The notes: generated by a model not told the origin, from the letters alone. 40,448 nt of DNA from an uncultured Dokdonia sp. (GCF_937910895.1 NZ_CALEMI010000030.1:1-40448); one strand, 5' to 3'; shown: positions 16,497 through 25,547, counted from the stretch's first letter. Program-made: numbers and translations.

Positions 16497-17678
16497 ATGA
16501 AATCTGATTTTCTAAAATATCAAGCACAAACAACACCTCATCCTTTAAGTTTTGAAGTTGATCGTGCAGAAGGAAGCTATATCTATCATAAAAATGGAAA
16601 GAGATATCTAGACTTTATAGCGGGAGTTTCTGCCTGTAGTTTAGGACATCAACACCCTAGAGTAAAAGCGGCGATTCATAAACAAGTAGACTCCTATCTT
16701 CATGTCATGGTCTATGGAGAATATGCGCAGGAAGCACCTGTACAATTATCAAAACTATTAGCTTCACTCCTACCAGATTCTTTAAATAGCACCTATTTGG
16801 TAAATAGTGGTACCGAAGCTATTGATGGTGCCATTAAATTAGCTCGAAGAGTAACAGGGCGTACAGAAATTATTGCAGCACTAGACGCCTATCACGGAAA
16901 TTCTTATGGAGCATTAAGTCTCATGAGTTTAGAAGAACGTGTGGCTCCCTTCAGACCTGTCATAGGTGACATTGCTTTTATCAAATTTAACTGCGAGAAA
17001 TACTTAGAACGGATCACTACCAAAACAGCTGCTGTTGTTTTGGAAACCATACAAGGAGGTGCTGGTTTTATTGAACCGCAACGTGACTTTTTAAAAAAAG
17101 TGAAAGCACGTTGTCAAGCAGTCGGAGCCTTACTCGTTCTTGACGAAATCCAACCAGGTTTTGGACGTACAGGAAAACTTTTTGGTTTTGAGCATTATAA
17201 TGTTGTACCTGATATTTTAGTCATGGGAAAAGGCATGGGAGGTGGAATGCCTATTGGTGCTTTTACCGCTTCATACGAAAATATGCGCTTATTATCAGAC
17301 AATCCTAAGTTAGGTCATATTACTACCTTTGGAGGGCATCCTGTTATTGCGGCGGCGGCATTGGCTACTCTACAAGAGATTACAGAAACCACTCTTATAG
17401 AAGATACGCTCAAAAAAGAACAGCTTTTCCGAACATTGTTAGTACATCCACTACTTACCGAGATACGAGGAAAAGGACTTATGTTAGCAGTATTGACACC
17501 TAGTGCTGAGGTTACATCACAAGTTATTTTAAAATGTCAAGAAAAAGGTCTTATTTTATTTTGGTTACTCTTTGAAGGCAGAGCTATCCGGATCACGCCT
17601 CCCCTAACGATTTCTGAAGATGAGATCCGTGAAGGGTGTGCTATATTAGTAAACGTATTGGATCAAATCAATATGTAA
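16497..17678 (+). CDS. Class III PLP-dependent aminotransferase (ornithine/acetylornithine type)
   Basis: 393 residues, full length for fold type I class III. Key motifs: YLVNSGTEAIDGAIKLAR (substrate/PLP phosphate), AYHGNSYGALS, LVLDEIQPGFGRTG with the PLP-ring Asp, and ILVMGKGMGGGMPIGAF with the Schiff-base lysine. It is usually annotated as aspartate aminotransferase family protein; the exact amino donor cannot be fixed from sequence, with ornithine, acetylornithine or another omega-amino compound possible. It follows the OstA-like gene by 16 bases and probably shares its transcript. It is convergent with the OmpA-family gene, with a bidirectional hairpin between. Confidence 0.9.
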   Translation: MKSDFLKYQAQTTPHPLSFEVDRAEGSYIYHKNGKRYLDFIAGVSACSLGHQHPRVKAAIHKQVDSYLHVMVYGEYAQEAPVQLSKLLASLLPDSLNSTYLVNSGTEAIDGAIKLARRVTGRTEIIAALDAYHGNSYGALSLMSLEERVAPFRPVIGDIAFIKFNCEKYLERITTKTAAVVLETIQGGAGFIEPQRDFLKKVKARCQAVGALLVLDEIQPGFGRTGKLFGFEHYNVVPDILVMGKGMGGGMPIGAFTASYENMRLLSDNPKLGHITTFGGHPVIAAAALATLQEITETTLIEDTLKKEQLFRTLLVHPLLTEIRGKGLMLAVLTPSAEVTSQVILKCQEKGLILFWLLFEGRAIRITPPLTISEDEIREGCAILVNVLDQINM

Positions 17679-17714
17679 ATTCTCTATAGTATTAGTTTCT
17701 TAAAACATACTTTA

Positions 17715-17780
17715 TACGCTTTCAAGGAGTGTAACTATGTAGAAGTTTATACTGAGCTAAGTTAGAAGTAAGAAAGCGTA
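17715..17780. repeat. Split palindrome: two half-sites 48 bp apart
   Basis: TACGCTTTC (17715-17723) and GAAAGCGTA (17772-17780) are the exact outer arms of the dispersed palindrome, but the central CG is replaced by 48 bases. That insert contains a ~30-base segment (17741-17772) that recurs at 33330-33359. Confidence 0.7.
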
Positions 17781-17836
17781 CTAAGAAAAAATACTCTTTG
17801 TCAGGAGATTACTTTATGCTAATTGTTGTAAATATA

Positions 17837-17868
17837 AAAGACGTTTCAGTTAAGAAACGTCTTTTTTT
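17837..17868. terminator. Bidirectional terminator between convergent genes
   Basis: AAAGACGTTTC (17837-17847) and GAAACGTCTTT (17854-17864) with a 6-base loop. A long T-run lies on the plus side and a shorter one on the minus side; it serves the aminotransferase and OmpA-family genes. Confidence 0.85.
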
Positions 17869-17897
17869 ATTTGGTTAAGTGTGTGTAATAAATACGA

Positions 17898-19004
17898 TTA
17901 GTTATTTATCAAACGGAATTCTGTTCTTCTGTTTGCAGCATGCTCACGCTCTGTACAAGAAACTCCATCAGCACATCTATTTTTAAGTCTGCGCTCTCCG
18001 AATCCATTAGCAACTAGTAAGCTATTATTAATTCCTTTAGAAATTAAGTAATTAGCAACCGATTGTGCACGACGCTCAGAAAGGTCTTGGTTGGCAGCAT
18101 TGTTACCTCTAGAATCAGTATGTGAAGCGATCTCTAATTTTACCCCTGGGTTTTGAGCTAATAATGGTAATAAACGAGTATCGATAATTCTTTTAGCTTC
18201 AGAAGTTAATGTAGCACTGTTTAAGTTCCAGTTAATTGGAAGCGCTTGGTACTCAACAAGAGCACACTCTACTTCTCTCCAAGTAGTTAATCCTCCTTTT
18301 TGTTTAAGAACTTCTTTAGATACTGTTGTAAATGTTGCAGCTACCACTACTTCTGTAGTAGATGCGTCTTTTACAAGTACTGTTTTAGTAATATTAGCAT
18401 ATTCTGCTGGAATCACTTCTTCTACTACACGAGCGGGTTGATCAACAACTCTTTTAGTATAGGTAGCATCTTTAGTACTTCCTGGTGTAGATTGCACAGC
18501 GGCATCAGCAGCAAGTACACGTGTAGGAATTGTTTCATATTCTGCTGGATATCCTTTGTAACACCAGTAACGACAATCGTCAGGATTACTAGAAGCACAA
18601 TCAGGAGCTGGTGCACCCAATTCCCACTGCGCATAGGCAGACTTGGTTTCAATAGTTTCTGATGCATTTGCAAAAGAAGCGGGTACTATTCTTAAAGAAG
18701 AACCAGTCGTACTTTTAAGATATGATACTGTTTCTGTTTTATACGTAGCTGGTATTACTTTAAGACGCTTAGAAGCTTCTTTTACTAATACACTCTCTGT
18801 CTGAGTTTCGTATTGGGCAGGAACCACTTTAAGTACTTTGTAAGCAGGTGTCTTTTGAACTTGTACTGTTTGTGTTTCATAAATATCAGGAGTAGTACAA
18901 CGTACATAACACTTTCCTGGTTCTGGGTTTGCTGGTAAATCCTGAGCTTGTGTAGAAGCAAAGGCTAAACCGAAAACAGAACATAATAATAAAATTTTCT
19001 TCAT
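17898..19004 (-). CDS. OmpA-family protein with N-terminal PAxY repeats
   Basis: 368 residues. The signal peptide (about 1-20) ends STQAQ. The region from about 45 to 240 contains five or six repeats of roughly [VI]-P-A-x-Y/F-x-T-x-T-x-x-V-L/V-x-K-x-A, interrupted by a Cys-rich patch (APDCASSNPDDCRYWCYKG). The C-terminal OmpA domain (about 255-365) shows LEIASHTDSRGNN and DLSERRAQSVANYLISKGI, the peptidoglycan-contacting region. Known: OmpA-like domains anchor envelope proteins to diaminopimelate of peptidoglycan. The repeat part is not one I can name. It has its own promoter with a ~37-base leader and is likely abundant in the envelope. Confidence 0.9.
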   Translation of the reverse strand: MKKILLLCSVFGLAFASTQAQDLPANPEPGKCYVRCTTPDIYETQTVQVQKTPAYKVLKVVPAQYETQTESVLVKEASKRLKVIPATYKTETVSYLKSTTGSSLRIVPASFANASETIETKSAYAQWELGAPAPDCASSNPDDCRYWCYKGYPAEYETIPTRVLAADAAVQSTPGSTKDATYTKRVVDQPARVVEEVIPAEYANITKTVLVKDASTTEVVVAATFTTVSKEVLKQKGGLTTWREVECALVEYQALPINWNLNSATLTSEAKRIIDTRLLPLLAQNPGVKLEIASHTDSRGNNAANQDLSERRAQSVANYLISKGINNSLLVANGFGERRLKNRCADGVSCTEREHAANRRTEFRLINN

Positions 19005-19048
19005 AATTGATAGTTTAAAGTTAACGTGTTGGTAATCATATTTGAATA

Positions 19049-19080
19049 CAAAAGTATATGATTCATTTTAACACATTCAA
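19049..19080 (-). promoter_or_regulatory. Promoter of the OmpA-family gene
   Basis: On the minus strand TTGA (plus 19077-19080), 20-base spacer, TACTTTTG (plus 19049-19056), a full TAnnTTTG match. The expected start of transcription is near 19042. Confidence 0.75.
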
Positions 19081-19179
19081 CTTCCAATTTAAGAAAGCTT
19101 TAACATAGACAAAAAACACAAAAACACAGACAAAAAACACAAATAAAATATTTTCTGACTCAGAAAATCATAATCTTTA

Positions 19180-20199
19180 CTATAATTTTCTTAAAACTGA
19201 TAGAAAATGATCGTGTTGAGCATCGGTGTAATCTAAGTGAGTTACAATTCTTAATTTCCCTTGTCCCATATCACTTATTGATATATGCTCATTGGATAGT
19301 GCATCCATAAATTTTTGTTTGGAAGGCCCTTCTACAAGATTAAATATCACAATATTAGTATCGATAGCTTCGACAGAAGCAACAGCATCCATCAATGCTA
19401 ACTGAGCACCAAGCTCTTTTGCTCTTTGATGATCAATGTGCATTCTATCTATATGATGATCTAGTGCGTAAATACCCGCTGCTGCCATATACCCACCTTG
19501 ACGCATACCACCACCTAATATCTTACGTACGCGAATGGCTTTATCCATAAATCGCTGTTTCCCTACTAAGACAGATCCCATAGGAGCTCCTAGGCCTTTA
19601 GATAAACATACAGAAATCGTATCAAAAACGTTTCCGTAGTCCTTAGGATTTTCGCTATTAGCCACCATGGCATTCCATAAACGAGCACCATCTAAATGAA
19701 GTCCTAGATTATGCTGGTCACATACGGTTCTAATTTTTTTGATTTCTTCAAAATCATAACAAGCACCTCCACCTTTATTTGTTGTGTTTTCCAAACATAC
19801 TAAAGTAGTCAGCGGACTATGGTAAAAATCGGGTGGATTAATAGCTTCCTCTACTTGTGAAGCAGTGATCATCCCTCGATGACCCGATAGCAGTTTACAA
19901 GAAACTCCGCTATTAAAAGAGACACCACCTCCTTCATAATTATACACGTGTGCGTAGGCATCGGCTATTAATTGTTCTCCAGGTTGTGTGTGAATTTTTA
20001 TAGCGGCTTGATTGGTCATACTCCCTGTCGGGAAATACAACGCACTATCCATCCCAAACAGTTCAGCAATTCGACGCTCTAATTCGTTTACAGTTGGATC
20101 TTCTTTATATACATCATCTCCGACTTCTGCCTTCATCATAAAATCAAGCATTTCTGGGGTAGGCTTGGTAAGCGTATCTGATCTTAAATCTATTTTCAT
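19180..20199 (-). CDS. ltaE: Low-specificity threonine aldolase
   Basis: 339 residues, full length. This PLP enzyme (fold type I) cleaves L-threonine or allo-threonine to glycine and acetaldehyde in the cytoplasm. Visible motifs: IDLRSDTLTKPTPEM at the start, GDDVYKEDPTVNELE, LHLDGARLWNA with the PLP-ring Asp, and SVCLSKGLGAPMGSVLVG with the Schiff-base Lys. It lies 54 bases downstream of the metalloprotease gene on the same strand, so it may be partly co-transcribed, although the functions are unrelated. The assignment to the family is firm; strict stereospecificity cannot be read from sequence. Confidence 0.94.
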   Translation of the reverse strand: MKIDLRSDTLTKPTPEMLDFMMKAEVGDDVYKEDPTVNELERRIAELFGMDSALYFPTGSMTNQAAIKIHTQPGEQLIADAYAHVYNYEGGGVSFNSGVSCKLLSGHRGMITASQVEEAINPPDFYHSPLTTLVCLENTTNKGGGACYDFEEIKKIRTVCDQHNLGLHLDGARLWNAMVANSENPKDYGNVFDTISVCLSKGLGAPMGSVLVGKQRFMDKAIRVRKILGGGMRQGGYMAAAGIYALDHHIDRMHIDHQRAKELGAQLALMDAVASVEAIDTNIVIFNLVEGPSKQKFMDALSNEHISISDMGQGKLRIVTHLDYTDAQHDHFLSVLRKL

Positions 20200-20253
20200 A
20201 AAAAATATAGCAATTGATTATTTGTGGAATACTTAGTATAACTATCTTTCTTT

Positions 20254-22653
20254 TTATTCCTGAAAACACCCAATAGGAGATCCATCTGGAATTTTTGGAG
20301 AAGGAATCACTTTAAATAATTCTGGCTTCTCCAATGTCTTCGCTATCTGATCCTTGATACTCATATCATTAAAGTTATTGGTATCTAAGGAAGGTGTTAT
20401 CACAGAATTTAATACATATTTAACCGTTGCTTTGGTCTGTGGAATCGCATTAGGATGTACATACAGATTTAATAAATGCTTGACTACATTATAATTGATG
20501 GTTGTTTGTACTTCATTTGCGTACGCGTCTTTCTCAGAAGTCAACACCGTTTCTTTAACAAGTGTCTCTAACATATCCTGTAGTCCTAATTGTTTTGAGT
20601 CTAAGGATTTTTGCTGCACCAGTCGGTTGGCACGTTCTGGGTGTAATAATAACCCTAACGTCATATCACTTGCGGTTGCAGGCGCACCCAAAGCATCAAA
20701 GACAACGCCTGTTTTACTTTGGAAACTCTCACGGCTACGACGGTACCCGTGTGCTCTTGGCGGAAACAACGCTAGTTTATCTTTAGGAATCATAAGCGTA
20801 CCCGCTTTGAGTGTTTTCAGCACACTAGCAAGCGCTTGCTTTTGTTGTTTCGCATCTAAAACCTCGGTTACTTTTATATATGAATCACCTTTTACAGCAT
20901 AGTTATAATCAAGTCCGCCTATCATTTTTACAGCCGCTTCTGTTTGATAGCGATGGTAAAAATAAAGTGGGACAAATACATCTTCCAGTACAGAATACGG
21001 CTCGTTGGTACGGATATTATCTACTGAAAAGTTGGTGATGGCTTGTTTGCGCAATGCCAATACATTTTCTAACTCCGTATCTGCTTCTACTCCATTATCC
21101 CAAAGGTGTGCTTTGTAATGTGCACCTCCTTGCGCTCTCGCATCACTATCGGTGATGTAACGTAATCCATTTTTTTCTGCGGTTTCAAGTACAGCGTTTA
21201 AATAATCACGTTCTGTAACTCCATTAGGCACAATCCCATAACTATAGGCTACGGTAACTTTATCCCAAACACCTATTCCTGTTGCATAGGCATCAGAAAA
21301 ATCAACTTCCCCATTCTTTAATCGTAAGGTTGGATGCGGATAGTCCATCACACTCGCTCTACCGATAGGACTTGCCGCAAAGTTGTGTGCAAACCCAATC
21401 GTATGTCCTACCTCGTGAGCACTCAACTGTCGGATACGAGCCAATGCCATTTCGAGCATAGGTTCATAATTTGAATCACTTTGCGCAAACGGTTGGTTCA
21501 TCAATGCTTGTGCTATCAGAAAATCCTGACGAATCCGTAAACTTCCTAAACTCACATGTCCTTTAATAATCTCACCTGTTCTCGGATCTGTCACACTCGC
21601 TCCATAACTCCAACCTCTTGTGCTTCGATGTACCCATTGGATCACATTATATCGCAAATCCATAGGATCTGCATCGGCAGGTAACATTTTTACCTGAAAC
21701 GCATCTTTAAAGCCAATAGCCTCATACGCTTGATTCCACCAACGTGCTCCTTCTAATAGGGCAGATCGTACTGGCTCTGGAGTTCCAGGGTCTAAATAAT
21801 AAATAATAGGCTCAACGGCTTCACTTATCGCTGCATTCGGATTCTTTTTTTCTAATCGATGTCTATTCGCATATCGTTTTTCTATCGGTTCTTGTACTGG
21901 GGTTGCATAATCTAAAAAGCTAGTTGATATATTCCCCGCTCTAGGATCAAATGCTCTAGGGGTATATCCATCATCTGGTAATTCTACAAAAGAATAATGT
22001 TGTATCACCGATATCGAAGAAGCATCAGGCGCTACTGTTCTCAAATTTCTTCCTGTCGGATCGCCTTTAAATGTGAGCAAAGACTCAAATTCGGTGTTTT
22101 TAGGAAAACTCTTGGTACGCTCCATAGCAAGGGCACTTCGCGTATTATCCACTTTATACGTTCCTTCTTTTTGAGCCTTTAATCGATTTGCAACCCCATG
22201 CGTATCCTCCATTAGAAAGGGTGTTAAATCTATTAGATAGGTATCCTCTTTTGTTTCTACAATAGGAAAACCAAATAATACAGATGTTGCAAAAGCTTCT
22301 TTTATCGATCTGCGCTCTAACGCATTAGACGTGTTTGCCCTGTAATTTTGATTAGGCTGTACGAGTAATAACTTATTACCTGCTTTCTTAAAATATACAA
22401 TCGCAGACCCTCCTAGTTGCCCTCTGTCTAATCCTATATCGTTAGATCCAAGTCCTGTACGTAATGAATGTACATATAAAAACTCTTCATCAATCTTGCT
22501 TACTTCAAGATATAATTTATCGGCACTTTCATCGTAGTGCATCTTAAAATACCCATCTTGTGTGGTAAGATTCGTCTTCCCATCTAAGAATTGGGCATTG
22601 GCAATCACAGCATACACCAAGGCTGCCATCGTTATTAGTATTGTCTTTCTCAT
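20254..22653 (-). CDS. Secreted zinc-dependent metalloprotease (HExGHxxGFxHN, DUF5117-type)
   Basis: 799 residues. The signal peptide (about 1-20) ends VIANAQ. The N-terminal part (about 30-280) matches the layout of Bacteroidota DUF5117/DUF5118-type proteins. The catalytic helix SAHEVGHTIGFAHNF starts at about residue 410, with a metzincin-like Met-turn SVMDYPHP about 20 residues later. The C-terminal ~350 residues are helical with no obvious sorting domain. Known: such proteins are predicted periplasmic or extracellular peptidases with poorly known substrates. The start MRKTILITMAALVYA is the only sensible Met with a signal peptide. A perfect palindrome copy lies 40 bases upstream of the start. 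Confidence 0.92.
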   Translation of the reverse strand: MRKTILITMAALVYAVIANAQFLDGKTNLTTQDGYFKMHYDESADKLYLEVSKIDEEFLYVHSLRTGLGSNDIGLDRGQLGGSAIVYFKKAGNKLLLVQPNQNYRANTSNALERRSIKEAFATSVLFGFPIVETKEDTYLIDLTPFLMEDTHGVANRLKAQKEGTYKVDNTRSALAMERTKSFPKNTEFESLLTFKGDPTGRNLRTVAPDASSISVIQHYSFVELPDDGYTPRAFDPRAGNISTSFLDYATPVQEPIEKRYANRHRLEKKNPNAAISEAVEPIIYYLDPGTPEPVRSALLEGARWWNQAYEAIGFKDAFQVKMLPADADPMDLRYNVIQWVHRSTRGWSYGASVTDPRTGEIIKGHVSLGSLRIRQDFLIAQALMNQPFAQSDSNYEPMLEMALARIRQLSAHEVGHTIGFAHNFAASPIGRASVMDYPHPTLRLKNGEVDFSDAYATGIGVWDKVTVAYSYGIVPNGVTERDYLNAVLETAEKNGLRYITDSDARAQGGAHYKAHLWDNGVEADTELENVLALRKQAITNFSVDNIRTNEPYSVLEDVFVPLYFYHRYQTEAAVKMIGGLDYNYAVKGDSYIKVTEVLDAKQQKQALASVLKTLKAGTLMIPKDKLALFPPRAHGYRRSRESFQSKTGVVFDALGAPATASDMTLGLLLHPERANRLVQQKSLDSKQLGLQDMLETLVKETVLTSEKDAYANEVQTTINYNVVKHLLNLYVHPNAIPQTKATVKYVLNSVITPSLDTNNFNDMSIKDQIAKTLEKPELFKVIPSPKIPDGSPIGCFQE

Positions 22654-22692
22654 GTCACTTATATTTTGAAGTGATCTAAGATAGGGGTTTTG

Positions 22693-22712
22693 TACGCTTT
22701 CGCGAAAGCGTA
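22693..22712. repeat. Perfect copy of the dispersed palindrome
   Basis: TACGCTTTCGCGAAAGCGTA, identical to the copy at 9073-9092, in the spacer between the divergent metalloprotease and prfB genes. Confidence 0.95.
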
Positions 22713-22850
22713 ATTAAAATTCTCCTATATAAAATATAAGCATGTGTTATATCAAGGAGTGATCTTACCCCTACTAATGGATTTGCTTCATCACGATGCT
22801 TAGGATTTGTAGTTTATTATAAAAAATTAATAAGTATCTCGCTTTAATCA

Positions 22851-22880
22851 TTGGAGTTCTCTAGTAATCTTTTATTTTTG
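22851..22880 (+). promoter_or_regulatory. Promoter of prfB
   Basis: TTGG (22851-22854), 18-base spacer, TATTTTTG (22873-22880). The leader before the ATG at 22901 is only about 14 bases. The same TTGG-N18 layout is seen upstream of the tRNA-His gene. Confidence 0.7.
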
Positions 22881-22900
22881 AGCTTATTTTAGAACCATTT

Positions 22901-24005
22901 ATGATTACAGCGGAACAATTAAAATCACTCCAAGAGCGTATAGAAAGCTTAAGGAGATATCTTTGACATAGATCGTAAGCTCATTGAAATTGCTAACGAA
23001 GAAGAAAAAACATTTGACCCAGATTTTTGGAACAATGCAAAGGAAGCCGAGGCTTTTATGAAAATGCTGCGTTCTAAGAAAAAATGGGTAGAAGACTATA
23101 AGGCTGTAAACACACACACCGAAGATCTCGAAGTATTATTTGAATTTGCAAAAGAAGGCGATGCTTCTGAGAGCGAAGTACAACATCAATATGATAAAGC
23201 ACTGGACCTTTTAGAAAATATTGAGTTCAGAAATATGCTTTCTGAAGAAGGAGATGAGATGAGTGCTGTATTACAAATTACAGCTGGTGCTGGAGGTACA
23301 GAAGCCTGTGATTGGGCTGCCATGCTGATGCGTATGTATCTCATGTGGGCAGAAAAGAAAGGATATAAAGTAAAAGAACTCAATTTTCAAGAAGACGCGG
23401 TTGCGGGTATTAATACCGTCACCTTAGAAATAGATGGAGAGTTTGCTTTTGGTTGGCTTAAAGGAGAAAATGGCGTACATAGATTGGTGCGTATCTCCCC
23501 TTTTGATAGCAATGCAAAACGTCATACCTCTTTTGCTTCTGTATACGTATATCCGCTGGTAGATGATACGATAGAAATTGATATTAACCCAGCAGATTAC
23601 GAGATTGTCACCTCTAGATCTTCTGGTGCTGGAGGTCAGAATGTAAATAAAGTAGAGACCAAAGTACAACTTACCCACTTCCCTAGTGGGATAAAAATAT
23701 CATGTTCTGATAGTAGATCACAACACGATAATAGAGCTACGGCATTACAAATGCTGCGCTCACAGCTCTATGAAATTGAGCTTCGTAAGCGTATGGAAGC
23801 ACGTCAGGACATTGAAGCGAGTAAGATGAAAATTGAATGGGGATCTCAAATAAGATCCTATGTGCTGGATGACAGACGTGTGAAAGATCATCGTACCAAT
23901 TATGAATATCGCCAACCTGAAAAAGTACTCGACGGAGAGATCGATGCTTTTTTGAAAAGCTACCTGATGGCGATGGGACAAGAAGAAGAAAGTGATCAGT
24001 TATAA
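22901..24005 (+). CDS. prfB: Peptide chain release factor 2, expressed by +1 programmed frameshift
   Basis: The gene is in two frames: 22901-22963 (21 codons, starting [17 protein letters not shown]) then, skipping the T at 22964, 22965-24005 (346 codons), giving 367 residues, the normal RF2 length. Frame 0 reads CTT TGA at codons 21-22, with the stop being one that RF2 itself recognises. Downstream motifs confirm RF2: the stop-codon-reading tripeptide SPF (residues 199-201) and GGQ (244-246) in [15 protein letters not shown]. Known: RF2 releases peptides at UGA and UAA and autoregulates through this shift. A start at 23058 would lack the N-terminal domain. The 41-base gap to the HAD gene suggests possible co-transcription. 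Confidence 0.96.
22952..22967 (+). other. Programmed +1 frameshift site of prfB
   Basis: The sequence AGGAGATATCTTTGAC contains an internal Shine-Dalgarno-like AGGAG, then TAT CTT TGA C. This is the same arrangement as the classical bacterial RF2 site (AGG GGG TAT CTT TGA C). Slippage of the Leu-tRNA from CTT to TTT puts GAC in the new frame. Confidence 0.95.
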
Positions 24006-24077
24006 ATAACTTATAACTGTATAAATGACACGCATTTGCGTCTCCCAATCGGTAGACATGAAAACGATACAAATACC

Positions 24078-24695
24078 ATGAAAGAAATAAAAACCATCAT
24101 ATTTGATTTAGGGGGCGTCTTAATAGACTGGAATCCAGAATATGTGTACCTTAAAGAATTTAGAGGAGATCGTGCCAAAATGGACTGGTTTCTAGAGCAT
24201 GTTTGTGCTTGGACTTGGAATGTGAATCAAGATGCTGGGTATCCTATAGCGCAAGCCACACAAGAACGTATTGCTTTATTTCCCGAATATGAAGCGCTTA
24301 TAAAAATGTATTATGGACGTTGGGAAGAAATGTTAGGATTTACGCACGAAGGCACACTTTCTATTCTAAAAAAATTAGTAGATAATCCAAAATATAGAGT
24401 CCTAGCACTAACCAATTGGAGCGGAGAAACGTGGCCTAAGGCAATTGCAAAATTCTCTTGGTTACAATGGTTTGAAGGAATTCTTGTTTCTGGAGATGAG
24501 AAAATGCGCAAACCCTATGCTTCTATATACAATCTTATGCTTGACCGATATCATATTCAAGCAGAAGAAGCAGTTTTTATAGACGATAGTTATGCCAATG
24601 TTCAAGGATGTGAAGCCGTTGGTATGAAAGGGATTCATTTTAAAGATGCCGTGACATTAGAAATACAATTAAGAACTTTAGGAATTACAGTATAA
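24078..24695 (+). CDS. HAD-family hydrolase (subfamily IA)
   Basis: 205 residues from the ATG at 24078. A frame-consistent upstream start at 24036 adds 14 non-conserved residues (MRLPIGRHENDTNT) and is less likely. Motif I is FDLGGVLIDWNPE (the usual DxD is D-L-G, as in the YihX-like branch), motif II LALTNWSGETWP, motif III the Lys in GDEKMRKPYASIY, and motif IV FIDDSYANVQGC. Known: such enzymes are often small-molecule phosphatases or dehalogenases; the substrate is not predictable here. The second acidic residue of motif I being replaced by Gly should be noted before assigning phosphatase activity. Confidence 0.88.
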   Translation: MKEIKTIIFDLGGVLIDWNPEYVYLKEFRGDRAKMDWFLEHVCAWTWNVNQDAGYPIAQATQERIALFPEYEALIKMYYGRWEEMLGFTHEGTLSILKKLVDNPKYRVLALTNWSGETWPKAIAKFSWLQWFEGILVSGDEKMRKPYASIYNLMLDRYHIQAEEAVFIDDSYANVQGCEAVGMKGIHFKDAVTLEIQLRTLGITV

Positions 24696-24716
24696 ACAAT
24701 AAAAATTAATATTTAG

Positions 24717-24733
24717 TACGCTTTCGCGAAAGC
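24717..24733. repeat. Partial copy of the dispersed palindrome upstream of the ArsC-family gene
   Basis: TACGCTTTCGCGAAAGC, 17 of 20 bases (the right arm ends AAA instead of GTA), 10 bases before the ATG at 24743, so it lies in the leader. Confidence 0.85.
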
Positions 24734-24742
24734 AAACCCATT

Positions 24743-25084
24743 ATGATCAAAATCTATCACCACCCAAAATGTTCAAAAAGCCGAGAAGGATTAGCCATTG
24801 TTGAAGCCTCTGGAAAACCTTTTCAAATCATAAAATACATGGATGAACAACTCCCTGCCCCTACTTTAGAGCGAGTTATTGATGCCTTAGGGATCAAACC
24901 TATGGAACTAGTAAGAACTGAGGAAACTATATGGAAAGAAAGCTACAAAGGAAAGAAACTGACTGATAATGAGATCATAAAAGCACTAGCAACACATCCT
25001 AAATTAATACAAAGACCCATTGTTATAAACGGCAAAAAAGCAATTATTGGACGCCCACCCTCAAATATTAAATCTATTTTGTAA
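24743..25084 (+). CDS. arsC: ArsC-family protein (arsenate reductase type)
   Basis: 113 residues, the usual size. Thioredoxin-fold protein with the catalytic cysteine in HPKCSKSREGL (C10) and the arginine-proline motif LIQRPIVINGKKAIIGRPP near the C-terminus. Known: glutaredoxin-coupled arsenate reductases of this fold convert arsenate to arsenite; some relatives have other roles (Spx, YffB). No arsenite efflux pump or ArsR-type regulator is adjacent, so a resistance role is not supported by context. The leader contains a dispersed palindrome copy. Confidence 0.85.
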   Translation: MIKIYHHPKCSKSREGLAIVEASGKPFQIIKYMDEQLPAPTLERVIDALGIKPMELVRTEETIWKESYKGKKLTDNEIIKALATHPKLIQRPIVINGKKAIIGRPPSNIKSIL

Positions 25085-25134
25085 ATTCACACCATAAAAC
25101 TAAATTCTATCTAAACAAATAGTACGTATCCATT

Positions 25135-25488
25135 ATGAAAAAAATAATCGCAATAGTCGCTCTTTGCTTCCTAGGATTAGGGGTAGCGCAAGCTCAAGTA
25201 TCTGTTCAGAAATCACCAACTAAAAGTGCATTACAAACAGGAGTTGTAGAAATGCTTACTCAAAAATTAAATCTTTCTTCTCAACAAGTTGCCTCAATTA
25301 CTAAAATTATGGGTGTATTTGCTGAGTCTAGAAAAACAGTGAAAGAGTCTACAGGAATGACAGCAGAAGTAAAAGCTGAAAAGCTTAAAAAAATCAATGA
25401 TAGAGAGGATTTAAATATGAAAAACATCCTTGATGATACGCAATATGCAAAGTTCCAAGAACTTGCAAAAGACATTAGAAAAGGGTAG
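25135..25488 (+). CDS. Small exported helical protein of unknown function
   Basis: 117 residues. The signal peptide MKKIIAIVALCFLGLGVAQA is followed by about 95 residues of mostly helical, Lys-rich sequence with no cysteines after the leader. The pattern LTQKLNLSSQQVASITKIM...AEKLKKINDREDLNMKNILD resembles small periplasmic helical proteins of the Spy/CpxP or DUF4168 sort, in which a helix-turn-helix with LNLSxxQ is common. That is only a resemblance. It is flanked by the ArsC-family gene and a TonB receptor, with its own terminator. Likely periplasmic. Confidence 0.8.
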   Translation: MKKIIAIVALCFLGLGVAQAQVSVQKSPTKSALQTGVVEMLTQKLNLSSQQVASITKIMGVFAESRKTVKESTGMTAEVKAEKLKKINDREDLNMKNILDDTQYAKFQELAKDIRKG

Positions 25489-25519
25489 TTTTTTTAACGT
25501 CTATTTAACACGCAGATTA

Positions 25520-25547
25520 ACGCCAGTTTAACAACTGGCGTTTTTTA
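25520..25547 (+). terminator. Terminator after the small exported protein
   Basis: ACGCCAGTT (25520-25528) and AACTGGCGT (25533-25541) with a TAAC loop and T-run. Confidence 0.9.

Noticed and set aside
23058-24005. A short RF2 starting at 23058
   Set aside because: This omits the N-terminal domain; the full gene is recovered by the +1 shift at 22961-22965.
24036-24077. Upstream ATG for the HAD hydrolase
   Set aside because: The added 14 residues are not hydrolase-like, and the family N-terminus begins at MKEIKTIIFDLGG.
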